Positions 10,700-21,780 of a stretch of DNA of 64,000 bases are shown here, in pieces. Each line of letters opens with the position of its first letter. Position 1 is the stretch's first letter. The DNA is from Diphasiastrum complanatum (Eukaryota; Streptophyta; Lycopodiopsida; Lycopodiales; Lycopodiaceae). The notes under the pieces were generated by a model. It was not told the origin of the DNA and searched no databases. It saw nothing but the letters and a program-made list of their open reading frames with translations. A program made the position numbers and the translations under genes. The stretch lies in NCBI GenBank assembly GCA_029204225.1, contig CM055103.1, positions 7,580,866 through 7,644,865 on the forward strand. The letters are read 5' to 3'.

Positions 10700-12200
10700 C
10701 CAGCATAAACAAATAATTGCAGAGAAGCTCTGCTGAAAAGTCGATGCTAATAGTTTTTTTTACAAAAGTGGAAGGTTTGCAGATGATGTGCACATTTTCT
10801 TGCAGTAATAATCGTGTCTTGTAATCATTAATCGATTATGAAAGACAGATTCACATGATTAGCTAATAAAGCTAGCACTTTCAAATGCAAAACAAGATCC
10901 CCTTGACCTACCACAAACATGTCGCTTGATATATGCAATTAGAAGTGTAATGAACACTCTCGAGTTTGCTTGTGAGCTTCTTTCGCGGAATTCTCTTTAT
11001 AGCCCTCCAAAGTATCTTCCACACCAGAAATAAGATTATGCGGAATTGTTTATCATGAATCGTACACTTGCAGAATGTGATAGCAAAATAATAAGGTTGA
11101 TCTCAGAAGTCAAACCCAATGAATCCAGAGCAATTTAATCTATCAGGTCACAATGCCATTGCAAGATAGCAAAAGTAGCAGCATTCCTATTGATGGAGGA
11201 TTCCTATTGATGGTTGGGTGCCTGGATCACAGTGGAGCAAGGCAAATCATTCAGATTAGGCAGTTGGAATGACAGTTCATGGAGTTGATAATTGCATTTT
11301 CATTTGTGCAAGTCAGACTATTCAAGTTCTTTGCTATGACATTTTAAAAGCTAAATAGAGCTGGCTACGTAGATGCCCACATGCTTCAAACAATCATAGA
11401 GAGGAAGCTATAGTAGGGTTTGATTTTGACCCAAGATTGAACGCTCAGTTCTGATGATGCGTCCATATTGAAACCAATAGTGGGGTTGATCGTGATCCTC
11501 CATCCTCCATCCTGCAGATGTATTTCTCATCTTGATTCAACAAAATCTCATAGAAATATGTTGCTCATCGGTGAAAAGAACTTTGAAAACTGAGTTTACT
11601 CCATATCCCCTGCTCCAGATCATAGATTGCTTCCAGATCATTAGCAGGTGATTGAGCAGGTTCCATAAATACTTTCAATTTTTTCCATCTTTTGTAGCTT
11701 CTAATGTTTCGCAGGTTAATACCCAAACTAAAATCTTGTTCTGAAAACTGAATCTAAATCTATAGCTTTGAGCTTTCTTAATATCTCACGGTGGGTTGCT
11801 TCCACATGCATTGTTGAGGTGCTTCTGGCATCTACATCCACTGTAAAAGCCAACTGCTTAAGAGGGTCACTTAACTAACATGGACGTGAAGGATTATTCT
11901 CCATGCATAGAGCTACAGATTTGACATGTATTTGTTTTGCAAAGGTGCACTCCTATGTCATATCTTTCCTTGGTGCAAGAAACTGATTAAAAGGCCTTAG
12001 AGAACTTCACCCTTGCCTTGCGTACACGGTAAACAAGACATGCAGATCAAATAATTCAATTATGTTCACGAATAGTAGGAACATCTCTTTCAATTGGTTA
12101 AACACAAGGGAGAGCCCCGATTTTGATCAGGGAAGGATGGAGTAAAAACCTAATCTCCAAAGTGCATATGAAGTGTTGGAAAGAGTAGAGGGCGAGCTAC
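10700..12200. other. Low-complexity-free intergenic or intronic sequence
   Basis: I looked on the minus strand for the next exon of the UVSSA-like gene (which should continue as a VRYLALLIIDEL-type segment) and did not find it. Nothing else is recognised apart from the weak frame near 10915-11055. Confidence 0.4.
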
Positions 12201-12422
12201 CTGTGTGTGATTTTTCTTCAATCTGTACATGAGCAGGTCAACTGCGGCTCTGACATTCTCATCAGACCCTCGAACCATTTTCTTGATACACCTTCAAAAG
12301 GGCAACATCGATGGCAATGTGGGACGAGTTAGTGGCAATGTGAATAACGTCGCCCAGCTTCTGGCGATCCATCTTGTCTTGTGCTTCCTCACCGGTGTTT
12401 CTCAACACGGTTTCCTTCACCA

Positions 12423-12423
<1 letters not shown>
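12201..12423 (-). pseudogene. First exon resembling plant UVSSA (UV-stimulated scaffold protein A), frameshifted
   Basis: From a Met at 12423 (or a second at 12372) the minus strand reads about 44 codons, including KLGDVIHIATNSS and IAIDVALLK. One extra base in a GG pair at 12291-12292 shifts the frame; in the shifted frame it continues IKKMVRGSDENVRAAVDLL, then a KKNHTQ ending. A good donor follows (CAG|GTAGCT, intron from 12200). The pattern (helical repeat, LLKxIKxxVRxSDxxVRxAAxxLM, then KKxHxQ at a splice junction) is what I know of the N-terminal ENTH/VHS-like part of plant UVSSA, a transcription-coupled repair factor. No second exon was found downstream. It could be a lone fragment, a pseudogene, or a gene with a sequencing error. 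A long TC microsatellite sits immediately upstream of the first ATG. Confidence 0.5.

Positions 12424-12424
<1 letters not shown>

Positions 12425-12489
<65 letters not shown>
12425..12489. repeat. (TC)n microsatellite
   Basis: About 65 bp of pure TC, immediately upstream of the putative start codon of the minus-strand exon at 12201-12423, where it would be a GA-rich 5' leader. Frames reading SLSLSL or RERERE through it are artefacts. Confidence 0.97.
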
Positions 12490-12491
<2 letters not shown>

Positions 12492-12784
12492 GATCAGAAT
12501 GCTCCAGCCATCGAGGGAGAGAGCCATCGAGGGAGAGAGAGGGAGATAGAGACCCGATCGAGAGAGAGAGCGCACGCAACGGGGGGAAACAAATTTGAAA
12601 TGTGTGTGTGTGTGCTAAAAAAAAAGAAAAATACTTGTAGGTTTCGTTCTTTTACCCATTTTTTTTAAAAGTCTTTTAGCTTTTGCCTTTGCAAAAGCGT
12701 GACATGTTTCGCGGGTAGAGCGTGACATTTTTTACGGCACATGGTTAATTTTTTGACGACAACTCTTACACCCTCTCTCTAAAA

Positions 12785-12980
12785 TATATTTATATATATA
12801 TATCTATATATATATATTTAAACTTACATACAGTTTTATGCATGTGTATGGGTGCACCATGCATCTTCCTCCCCTCACCCATGCATACACATTTTGTGAA
12901 CTAAAAAACTTGAGGAGGAAGATGCATGTATGGGGAAAAGCATGCATGGCCCTCCTCCCCATGCATGCATCTAAGGGGAA
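12785..12980 (-). repeat. Palindromic ATGCATG-rich repeat (D), copy 1, inverted
   Basis: Starts in a (TA)n tract, then TTTAAACTTACATA, then alternating GGAGGAAG/CTTCCTCC and ATGCATG motifs. It is the reverse of the copies at 21541-21734, 21780-22140 and 23270-23640. The CCTCCTCCCC and GGGGAGGAGG arms can pair. Confidence 0.75.
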
Positions 12981-13409
12981 TATATTTTGGACACATGCAT
13001 GTGCATGGGATGAGAGGATGTATGTCTGTGTGAGAGTAGGATGTATGCTCTCTTTCCAATACATTTTTCATAGGCCCAGCCACCTTCACAAATTCAAATT
13101 TCATGCTTCCCTCTCTTCTCAAGATCATGGGCTCACTTGCACCACATTATATTTCTTCATGTTAGCATTCTCCTCCTGAACTTGAGTTTGAGCCTCTTCT
13201 TTCTAACAAAGCCACAACCTCTGTTGCAATTGGCCTACCTCGCTCGCTCTGCCGCTGGATGTCATCTGCTCCAATCCGAATAAAACGTGGATTGGTTGTC
13301 ATGTGAGCATTCTACCGTATCAGATACTGTTGGTGCACAGATACTGTTGGTGCACTTTAACTGGGTACTTGGAGATGAGCGACCTTTGGTGGAGGACATT
13401 GGTTTGTGC

Positions 13410-13730
13410 TTACCATTGCTCAATTAGATTGGTGTCTCTTTGCTTTTTTAGTGATACTCCTGAGCGGATTGACTCATCTTTGAGATGCGCGGAATGGGTG
13501 GATGCAGCTTTTTCATTTTTGTTGAAATCATCTTTATGATTAAGCTCTCGATGATCATAATGCCATTTGAATGCCTTCGTCGGTGACAAGTTGAGCTCCT
13601 CAACAATGCCTTGCACGGCTGACGATCCTATCCAATAACCTGAAATATTTGACACAACACGAAGATCTTCATGAGGAACTCCTAGAGAATAACTGAAGGA
13701 GAATATGATGCTGCTATGCTGCTAAAGGAT
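13410..13730 (-). other. Unrecognised coding-like frame
   Basis: The minus strand is open from about 13730 to 13413 (about 100 codons), reading SLGVPHEDLRVVSNISGYWI, then SSAVQGIVEELN, then a Lys/Asp/Glu-rich tail. A possible acceptor (TATTTCAG) sits inside. The composition looks protein-like, but I recognise no family and the Met at 13655 is arbitrary. It may be another exon fragment. Confidence 0.25.
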
Positions 13731-14110
13731 CGATGTAGGCTTGGGCTGACAGCCGCGAACTGTTGATAGTTCGACATTGGAATCCAACCGACCTTTAGAT
13801 TTCACGAGAAGGTCGATTCCTCCTTAAGAAAAGAGTACCCTACCCTTAGAAATAACAATATAATAATATCTTTGTATTTCCTAAGCATGTTGCCCTTACC
13901 CACCATTTAGAGATTCAACCTTCTAATATTTGACAGCCGAAATTCTAAAATACTTTTAGAAAAGTAAGTCAAACTTTCTAGGTTGCGCTTTTTTTTTTTT
14001 TAAAGATTATGCAAATTTGCCCCTTCAAATGCTATTTAGGTTGAGTCAATGAAGGTTTAGAGTAGTGGCCCAATAAAAAACGAGATTCAGCTTTTATCAA
14101 CAACATCCTA

Positions 14111-14113
<3 letters not shown>

Positions 14114-14179
<66 letters not shown>
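14114..14179. repeat. (CT)n microsatellite
   Basis: About 66 bp of uninterrupted CT repeat. Confidence 0.97.
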
Positions 14180-14182
<3 letters not shown>

Positions 14183-15895
14183 TTCATATTCGCGACCAAC
14201 CGAAGGTGCTTGATTCAAGCTGTAAAACAAAAGTCAAGGAAATTCACCTCGCAAACTCCAAAATTGAGCCATAAATTTGATGGTGTAGCCAAAAAAGAAT
14301 TTGATGGTGTATCCACAATATGCCTATCTATCTTAATGGTTATGACTTATGAGTCAAAAAAATGAAGTCCAAATTTGGAGGCATCAACAAAAGAAATTGA
14401 AGCAGTGTTGCGAGCAGTGCGAGCGATGGCGCTGTCGGCTGATGCCCAGACACATTCCCCTAGCTTTTACTGCTACCATTGTCTCCGGGGTGAGTGATCA
14501 CTCATCACTGATCAGTGATGGCTCATGAGTCATGGGCATCTCTTGATCACCTCATATTTAGTTGTTGCTGGAGTAGCCCTAGGCACTAAATAATACTTAA
14601 ACAAGTTATAGTGGTAGTTGTTATTAGTTAGGAGATTTAGTTGTGACTCATGAGTCATGACCTCCGCCTCTCCTCTCAACTGTCTTGATGCTCCCTCTCA
14701 GTCGTGGCAGCAATTCATGACAGAGTGAATGATCTTTGAAAGTGACGAGTCTTTCTCTTTGTTGCGCTGGTTGATTATTGTATCCAATTTTCTAAATTCT
14801 TAGTCACTTCTTCAGGTTGTGCATTTGGAAGTTCTGACACTAAGTGAAGCTTCCAATATCCTGCGCGTCAACTTCATTATTCTCCTCAGTTGTTGAGTTT
14901 CTTCGTCTGATGTTGTGTCCTTGCAGCAATGGAACAACATGTGTGAAATGGTATTTGATGTGAATCGAGACAGATCAAATAAAGGCTATAAGAAGCATGG
15001 AGGCTCCTCAGATTCAACGTAAAAGATGGTTGTGTGTATAAAGCTTTAAAGTGGACAAAATCAGAAGCAAACAGGCAAATCATAATGAAGAGCTGTAGCA
15101 CTAAGTTCAGATAAATGTATATTGTCTCTAATTGCAAGACTCAATTGTCAAAAAGTATTTTGTTGCCAGTCTTCTTCTAATGTAAGTCAAGGCCTCTTTG
15201 TGATTTCTACTCAGATATCGACGAACAAATCTGCGGAAGCTAAATTCTTTCTAATTAAATAGCATTCGCCATGAAGGCCAGAAAATGATCACTTAAGCGT
15301 AAATAATTTTAAAAGCAGACCAGTTGGACCTTTTTTAGATGTTCGTTTAACAATTAAAATTCAAGTCATCATGTAATTCGAGGAACTTAACATACCAATC
15401 AAGATGGTTTCCAAAAAACTTAGAAATTGGCTCATAATTCTTCTTGACAGTTTTAAGAGTCTGTTGTCAAAATTCATAGACTTCATATTGAGAAATTCTG
15501 GGCAACAAAAAAGTAATTTTAATAACATATATTGATTTAAATAAAAAATTGGTACAAGCAATTTTTTTTTTTTGGTGAAATCTATCGAATATTGTTTTTA
15601 GCTCAGGTAGGTCAAAGAACTCATGTTGGTGAGATTGGGTGATAAAAAAATGATTTTTCATATAAAAGAAAATGTGAACCAATCACTATCTTATTTATTC
15701 CTTGAAGCACTTTATAACCTCGCTCTCTTATGTATTCCTTGAAGCAGTGTGGGTGATTATTTCACTACAAGAACGAGAGTAGAAACTACTTCCACCTTTG
15801 CAGATCTGAAACAAGACATCGTCTGAACTGGCTTATTCAGCTCCAAGAAGTGTTGTTTTCATCCATACTAATGGACTGGCTGATGACCTCTCCCG
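14180..15895. other. No recognised gene
   Basis: Ordinary AT-rich plant-like sequence. A cluster of CATGAGTCAT/TGATCACTCATCA-type short palindromes lies at 14490-14530 and 14640-14665. Nothing firm. Confidence 0.4.
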
Positions 15896-16492
15896 GTTGT
15901 CCATTTCAAGCATTTCTTGCCCTTTGCTTTTCCGACCCAGAGTAAAATCCGACGCATTGTATATTTTTGACCCTTTGTATTGTCAACTCGAAATTTTTCC
16001 AAAGACTCGGATTTTTTCAAAGACTCAGATTTTTTCAATGACTCGAATTTTTCCAAAGACTCGAATTTTCCCAAAGACTTGAATTTTTTCGACCCAACGT
16101 TGGGCTTGGCAAAGGATTTTCTGACCCTGGATTGGATCGGATCGGATCGCGGATCAAGGTGGATTTACTCTGACGCATTGTATATTTCGACCCATTGTAC
16201 TGTCAACTCAAAAGTCCAAATTTCTGACCGACAATATCGGATTTCTGACTGACAATATCGGATTTTACAATGGGTCTCTCTCTCCCTTTCTACAAATCAC
16301 GCTCACACACACACACCTCATCGGCCGCCCGTGCCATCAGTAGGCCACACACACATACATCGGCCACCCGCAAATGATCATCAACCACCGTCAATGACCA
16401 CACACACATACATCGGCCACCCGTCAATGACCATCGACTTTCCTCCTAAACCATCGCTGCTCGCCCCGTCAACGACGGGCACTCTTTACTAA
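15896..16492 (+). mobile_element. Helitron-like element, 3' part with intact terminus
   Basis: Order: TTTTTCGACCC-type motifs, inverted 18-bp array (15990-16085), more GACCC motifs, a CACACA-rich stretch, repeated CATCGGCCACCCG modules (16320-16440), and a terminal hairpin CCCGTCAACGACGGG at about 16464-16479. Eight bases later comes CTAA (16489-16492) followed by T in a (TA)n tract. A hairpin about 10 nt before CTRR and insertion before T is the known Helitron 3' signature. The 5' end was not located. It has no Rep/helicase, so it is non-autonomous if real. Confidence 0.6.
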
Positions 16493-16600
16493 TATATATA
16501 TATATAGATAGATAGATAGATAGATAGATACAGATATACAAATATATACATATACATATATATATCTATATCTATATCCATATCTATATCTATCGGGCTG
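16493..16600. repeat. (TA)n/(GATA)n microsatellite
   Basis: TA, GATA and TATC/TATATC tracts directly abutting the Helitron-like 3' end. Confidence 0.95.
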
Positions 16601-17081
16601 TTCGATGTTCTGGCGCACGAGGTGTCTGGGCCTTTGTTCAGTTTTTGTCACTGAATCGGAATTGAATCACCAAAGCTTTGTAGCATTTGCTTAAAGAAAA
16701 GTGTCATTTCAAAGATGTTTGCCAGAGTGATTGAGCCATATCTCTTTATCGCCTCCTTTAATTAAACATTTAAATTTATCTGCATCAAAAGTCTCAATAG
16801 AAGTTGAACTCAGAAAAAATCGTACAGTATAGAGGAGGCTCAAAGAGTTACTGTGCTATTAAGGAGACAAAATTAGTCTCTCAGTTATCAAAGCATTGGA
16901 TTTATTTACATCGAACATATTTTTTCGAGAATCAATAATGTTTTGAGTGATAAAACGAGTCAATATTTCCGAAAGATGACTAGGCGAAGCTTCCAAATTT
17001 GACAGTTGAAAACCATTTTAGGTCTAAGGTTGGAGTGATAATGCTAAATTAGTAATAGCAATAGATATTAGCCATCATGCG

Positions 17082-17260
17082 ATGCATCCTGTACGTGTTC
17101 TGCTAGCAGAAGCTCGACCCCCTCCCAGGGTTAGAATGAAAGAGTGGCAAGGGATGCCTGCCACAGTTGGAAGGTTAACACTCCGGCTTGGTCAGTTCAG
17201 TTTTGCAGTCATTTCCTTCACTATCTCTATTTCAAATTTTTCAACGGTAACTGCTTTCTG
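17082..17260 (+). CDS. First exon resembling a CASP-like (CASPL5-type) membrane protein; rest missing
   Basis: From Met at 17082 the frame reads HPVRVLLAEARPPPRVRMKE, then WQGMPATVGRLTLRLGQF, then a hydrophobic segment ending SNFSTVTAF. This is the layout I know from the start of plant CASPL5 proteins (formerly DUF588): a short Pro/Arg tail, an MKxxxGxPGTxxGLxLRxxQ motif, and the first membrane helix ending near VTAFCYL. A strong donor follows (CTG|GTATGT at 17261) in the phase that would complete the expected Cys codon. I could not find the second exon downstream. It is either an orphan exon, a pseudogene, or a gene with an exon I missed. CASPLs act as four-helix plasma-membrane proteins. 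Confidence 0.55.
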
Positions 17261-17709
17261 GTATGTTTTCCTTCTCATTCCATTTTCCATATGACACTTT
17301 TTTGCACAGCAGCAGCAGAATCCTTGCAGGTATTTCATTGATGTAACTTTGCTATCTTGCTCTTTGACGTTTTGTAGATCATCTTTTTTCTTTATATAAA
17401 TTTCGAAGCTTATGAACTATGCCTTTTAGAAATTTTACACATGATGAGGCTTAATGTAACATGGATTTGTTGGCTCAAGGCTTTGGCCTAAGTTTGGCTT
17501 AGTTAGGTCATCAAAGCTGGTTAGGATTTGAGTTTTTTCCAAGCATATTTGGTTCATGCATATATGGTCAGGCTCTCAGACAATGCTATTATATTCAATT
17601 GATTTTCAAATAACCATGTTATTCATTTGAAATCTATGGATGTATCCATTACTCTTGGTGAATTCCACAAATTGGATTAACCTCGAACTCTAGGAAAGTT
17701 GGTTATAAG

Positions 17710-18205
17710 TTTGTTTATTACAGGAGCTCCATCGCATCTCCTTTTAAACCTTCTTGGATTTCCTTGCACTCCATGGATAGAGTAAATAAACATGCATAAT
17801 TATGTTCGAATTTCAAATTCTCCCACATCACAGGAGGAATCTGTCTCTGTCCTTCATCGTTGACAGAGGAGGACAATGTTCTACCATCCATCGTTGAAGA
17901 ATTACAGCTAAGAGTACACTTGAGAGTAGAACCATCGCTGCCAGAATAGGAAGACAGATCCATCGCTGATCTAGCTAGATACTTTGAGAGAAAAATGGGC
18001 AGCATGCCTCTGTCTCTTCTATGGCATTCACAATGAAGGAATGGTGTACTACTTCTGCTCATTCAACACAGACAGAAGATTTTTTGAGCATTGTTTTTGC
18101 CTTCATCCTTGACAGAAAAGCCATTTGAGGCTACTGCACAGATCTGTCATTCACAATGCATGATGAGTGCATTGTTTTTGCCTTTCATTGTCGAAGAATT
18201 ACAGG
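17710..18205 (-). repeat. Repeat F copies 2 and 3
   Basis: On the minus strand 17718-18062 is open for 114 codons and contains LSCNSSTMDGRTLSSSVNDE. A second related unit (CNSSTMKGKN..., then SVKDEGKN) lies at 18105-18200. The 17830-17900 part matches 10385-10450 inverted. It may be part of a duplicated gene fragment; no family recognised. Confidence 0.4.
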
Positions 18206-18403
18206 ATCGGGAGCTTCCCACCCTCAAGGCCAGAATGGCTTGTCAGACCTTTTGCAAACTACTTCATCCCTCCTCTCATCATCTCAAAACAAGCCTCACC
18301 ACTCCGTGGCACCTCCTTCTCATGGCAATCCCACAGCCCATCACCCCCAACAGGTGCTGGTCATTCTGCTTATGAAGAATATGCATTTGATTCATGGAAT
18401 ATG
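18205..18403 (+). other. Possible exon, unrecognised
   Basis: A plus-strand stretch ending in a strong donor (ATG|GTGAGT at 18404). One frame reads GAGHSAYEEYAFDSWNM just before the donor; all three frames are open over much of the stretch, so the true frame is uncertain. It lies upstream of two more possible plus-strand exons. Confidence 0.3.
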
Positions 18404-18763
18404 GTGAGTACATTCACTTCTAATTATAAGGCTCAATTAGTTCTTAGAATGAGAAAAAAAAATTTGTATCAAATTCAAAAGAAGTTGCCAAGGCTTTGAG
18501 AAATTTAGCAGTGTTTTGTTTATTTGTAAGATCAGACGCAGTCTGTGGATGTGAAACATTCAAAAGAACCATGTATTCATCCTCTGACTACATTGCGTCA
18601 TCGCTCATAGAGGTACTTTAACGAGCCCTGCCGAGTTTTTTGCGCACGGTGAAACAGAAAATGCAGCATGAAAGCTTGTGATTTCAACAAGTAAAACGCA
18701 ATCGATTGTATTCTGTAAGTTATCTAATTGGAACTTGGAAATATTGACAAAATTCTGATGTAG

Positions 18764-18890
18764 GACCCACTGAACGATTTGAAGGTTACAAGGATTCCAA
18801 GACCGAAGCTGCTCCAAAATGAGTCTGATGCAGAGTTTGTAGCGTTAGATCCCGAGAAAAGTGCAAACAACAATGTTCAAATCATTTTCT
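18764..18890 (+). other. Possible exon, unrecognised
   Basis: After a TGATGTAG acceptor the plus strand reads DPLNDLKVTRIPRPKLLQ, then NESDAEFVALDPEKS. The composition is protein-like. The 3' boundary is unclear; TTTCTTTCAG at about 18889-18898 looks like another acceptor, not a donor. No family recognised. Confidence 0.3.
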
Positions 18891-19118
18891 TTCAGGTCTG
18901 CAACGATGGCTTTGCTCATTCATTGCACTTTTATTAAAATCATGTTTTGGTGAAATAGCATTCACCCAAAATCTTTACGTACTATTTGTTGGACCTAAAA
19001 GAAATCTTACCCTGGATAAATTTAGCAAAGGCACTATTGTGTCCGTTAATAATAGTAATTCATTTACATATTTTGTGATGGCTTTAATGCTTTCAACATT
19101 GATGCCCGCATCACACAG

Positions 19119-19229
19119 AGACTGAAGACGGATCTTTGCAAAAAGAGAGATGTAACTGAAGAGACAAATGCTGCTCAAACTGCTTGGGACCAATTTCACC
19201 AATGCCATTCAGAAGGCTTATTTTTCAAG
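19119..19229 (+). other. Possible exon, unrecognised
   Basis: Flanked by an acceptor (CACACAG) and a strong donor (CAAG|GTGAGC at 19230). The frame reads RLKTDLCKKRDVTEETNAAQ, then TAWDQFHQCHSEGLFFK. It resembles a charged helical exon. Together with 18764-18890 it may belong to one plus-strand gene or captured fragment. Confidence 0.35.
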
Positions 19230-19532
19230 GTGAGCACAAATAGGTGAAGCACAACCTTCCTTCTTTCAGTAAAGTAATTTCCAAAGTAGATTGTCTTTTT
19301 AAGTCAGCATCAGGTTTCAAGTTCTTTGTTGAGACTTATTTGCTAATGAACATCAATTTTTATAGCAGTGGAGTGAATTAATCAGTGGCTGAAAAATAAT
19401 TTATTTTTATGATATGAATGTATGAGAAAATGGTATTTCTAATGAACTTTGCCTGTGTTAAGGGTTAATTTGAGAAGTTATGGTGAGCAATATCCAATAA
19501 AAGGCATTGTCAAGCGGAACTCCTATCACATC

Positions 19533-19534
<2 letters not shown>

Positions 19535-19577
<43 letters not shown>
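19535..19577. repeat. (GA)n microsatellite
   Basis: About 43 bp of pure GA. Confidence 0.97.
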
Positions 19578-19579
<2 letters not shown>

Positions 19580-19582
<3 letters not shown>

Positions 19583-20135
19583 AGATGAGGAATGAGCTCA
19601 CGGGCGACGACTTGCAAATGAACCTAAGATTTTGAAATATCTGCATATTCTCATTATTAGAGAATGACATTATCCGAGCCATTAGCTTAATCACCACATT
19701 TATTCCACAGGCTTTGATAACTGGCAGCCAAGCGGAGGCACAACAAAATTTGAATTACTATTGCTAGCAAGGAAAAGCTACTGCTTAGATGTATATGAGT
19801 GGTTGACGAGCTGAATATTTTGTGTCGTGTGGCTTTTCTCACTAATTTCGATTTCTGAAAGTGACTGGTAGAGTATCAAACAAAAGAGAGCATTGTTTTT
19901 AACCTTCATTTTTTGAGGAGCTGTCTTTTCCAGTTATATTTGCGCTAATTCTATCAAATTACAATGGATGATTCAAAATCTAACAAAAGGCTTTCTCTTT
20001 TAGGTACCACACAGTTTTGGAAGCAGATCATATAAAGTTCATCATCAACCATGACAAAGCTTTGACGTTTTATATGATAGCATTTTCCAGCGTTGTAGAA
20101 AGCAAATGCGAAGATCATCTAAAGTTGCGACATTG
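19580..20135. other. No firm feature
   Basis: A possible acceptor (CTTTTAG) at about 20003 precedes an open plus-strand frame (YHTVLEADHIKFIINHDKAL). Too little to call. Confidence 0.25.
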
Positions 20136-20867
20136 GCCCTCCCCTTCAACCCCTCTCGAAAAGTGGACACTATCCTCCCCTCCCAAAAAATGTGACACTG
20201 CCCTCCCCTCCCTTCGGCCCCTTTGGGTTTTTCCTGTCTCCAAATGCCTTGAAAGCCTTTTTTACACCTTCGGAAAAATGCGAAAATTGCGAAGGTTGTT
20301 GATCTTTGGCACTTTCCCAACTTCTGAAAAAATGCGAAGGTGCCCTTAGAAAAATGCGAAGGTGCCTTTCAAAATGTGAAGGTACCCTTAAGATTGCGAA
20401 GATGTCTTTAAGTAAAATGCGAAGGTCTCCCATGCACAAGCCGCTTTCTGCCCTCTCAAAAAATGCGACACTCTCCCTCCCAAAAAATGCGACATTGGCC
20501 CTCCCCTCCCAAAAAAATGCGACATTGCCCTCTCAAAAAATGTGACACTCCCTTCGGCCACCCGTCAACGACCATCAGCCTTCCGTCAAAAAATGCGACA
20601 CTGCCCTCCCGAAAAATGTGACACTCCCTTCGACCACCCATCAACGACCATCGGCTTTCCTCCTAAACCATCGACCGCCATCTAAACCATGGGCCGTCAC
20701 CCATATCACCGGCATCCCATCAACGATGGGCATACCCACTAAATCATCGGCCACCACCTAGATCAGAAAATCATCACCCGTCGTCAACGACATACTGAAT
20801 TTTCAAATCATCGGCCGTCTCCTAGATCGGCCGCCATTGCCTGTCAACGACGGGCACTCACAACTAG
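20136..20867 (+). mobile_element. Helitron-like element, 3' part with AAAATGCGACA array
   Basis: From 20140 to 20620 is a degenerate array of AAAAAATGCGACA and GCGAAGGTGCC motifs with CCCTCCC spacers. Next come CATCGGCC/CGTCAACGACC modules (20560-20840) like those at 16.3 kb, a terminal hairpin (about 20839-20855, one arm mismatched) and CTAG at 20864-20867 followed by T. No coding sequence for a transposase is present here. Confidence 0.6.
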
Positions 20868-20869
20868 TA

Positions 20870-20943
<74 letters not shown>

Positions 20944-21016
20944 TATATATATAAATATATGTATATATATGTATATATATACATATATGTATGTATATAT
21001 ATATATATATATATAT
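20868..21016. repeat. (TA)n/(CA)n microsatellite between two Helitron-like ends
   Basis: A compound tract of TA, CA and TATG repeats. It lies between the plus-strand 3' end at 20867 and a minus-strand 3' end near 21017, so the two elements are tail to tail. Confidence 0.9.
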
Positions 21017-21305
21017 AGTAGTAAAGAGTGCCCGTCGTTGATTGGCAATGGAGGCTGATCTAGGTGGCGGACGATGATTTGGATGATGGCCGATCTCGCA
21101 CATCTCGCATCTCAAATATCAAACATTTGAGTCTTTGGAAAAATTAACGTCCTTGGAAAAATTTGAGCCTTCGAAAAAATTTGAATCTTCGAAAAACTTC
21201 TAGTCTTTGGAAAAATAAAATCGAGTCTTTCGAAAAATTCGAGTCTTTTAAAAAATTCGATTTGACAATACAAAGGTCCTTCAATCCTTTGGAAAAATTT
21301 GATCC
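21017..21305 (-). mobile_element. Helitron-like element, 3' part (minus strand)
   Basis: A degenerate terminal hairpin (21030-21046), the CTAGGTGGCGG/GATCTCGCACATC module, then an 18-bp array at 21122-21305. The terminus reads CTACT instead of CTRRT, so it is slightly eroded. The module continues like that at 22145-22250. Confidence 0.5.
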
Positions 21306-21540
21306 TTTGGAGTTAAAGATAGTGAGTTTGGGCTTGTGGTTAAACATTCATGAAAATGGTGGGTTGAAGAATTGAAAAAAAAAAAAAAAAACAATTTTAG
21401 GTAGTCAATTTTTTTTTTCTGTTCATGATTTATGGGTAAAACTTTCGTAATTCAAAATAAATAAAAAAGCCATGTAATAAAACCTTAACTTCAAACTTCA
21501 AATATTTGAATTTAGAAAAAGATATTTGAATTTAGTGATC

Positions 21541-21734
21541 TTTTTGGGGCCCACCCGCCAATGCACACAATGTGCAAATGTATGGGGATATGCACTTTCC
21601 CCATACATGCATCCTTCTCCTCAAGTTTTTTTAGTTAGAAAAAGCTAATGCATGAGTGAGGGGAGGAGGATGCATGGGTGCACCCATACACATGCGCAAA
21701 TGTGTACATAAGTTTAAATATATATATACATATA
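21541..21734 (+). repeat. Palindromic repeat D, copy 2
   Basis: ATGCATG-rich with CCTTCTCCTC...GAGGGGAGGAGG arms, ending TTTAAATATATA. Its trailing (TA)n holds a Helitron-like end at 21735. Confidence 0.75.
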
Positions 21735-21780
21735 CTAGTAAAGAGTGCCCGTCGTTGACGGGCAATGGATGCCAATCTTT
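21735..21780 (-). mobile_element. Helitron-like 3' terminus, short
   Basis: The minus strand reads a perfect hairpin (GCCCGTCAACGACGGGC, 21747-21763), ACTCTTTA, then CTAG (21735-21738) and T. Repeat D sequence resumes by about 21780, so only the terminal ~45 bp is recognisable. Confidence 0.55.

Noticed and set aside
12229-12668. Long SLSLSL/RERERE frames
   Set aside because: They are translations of the TC microsatellite.
12785-12980. Repeat D as a classical MITE
   Set aside because: No terminal inverted repeats with a matching target duplication could be found by eye; only internal fold-back arms are clear.
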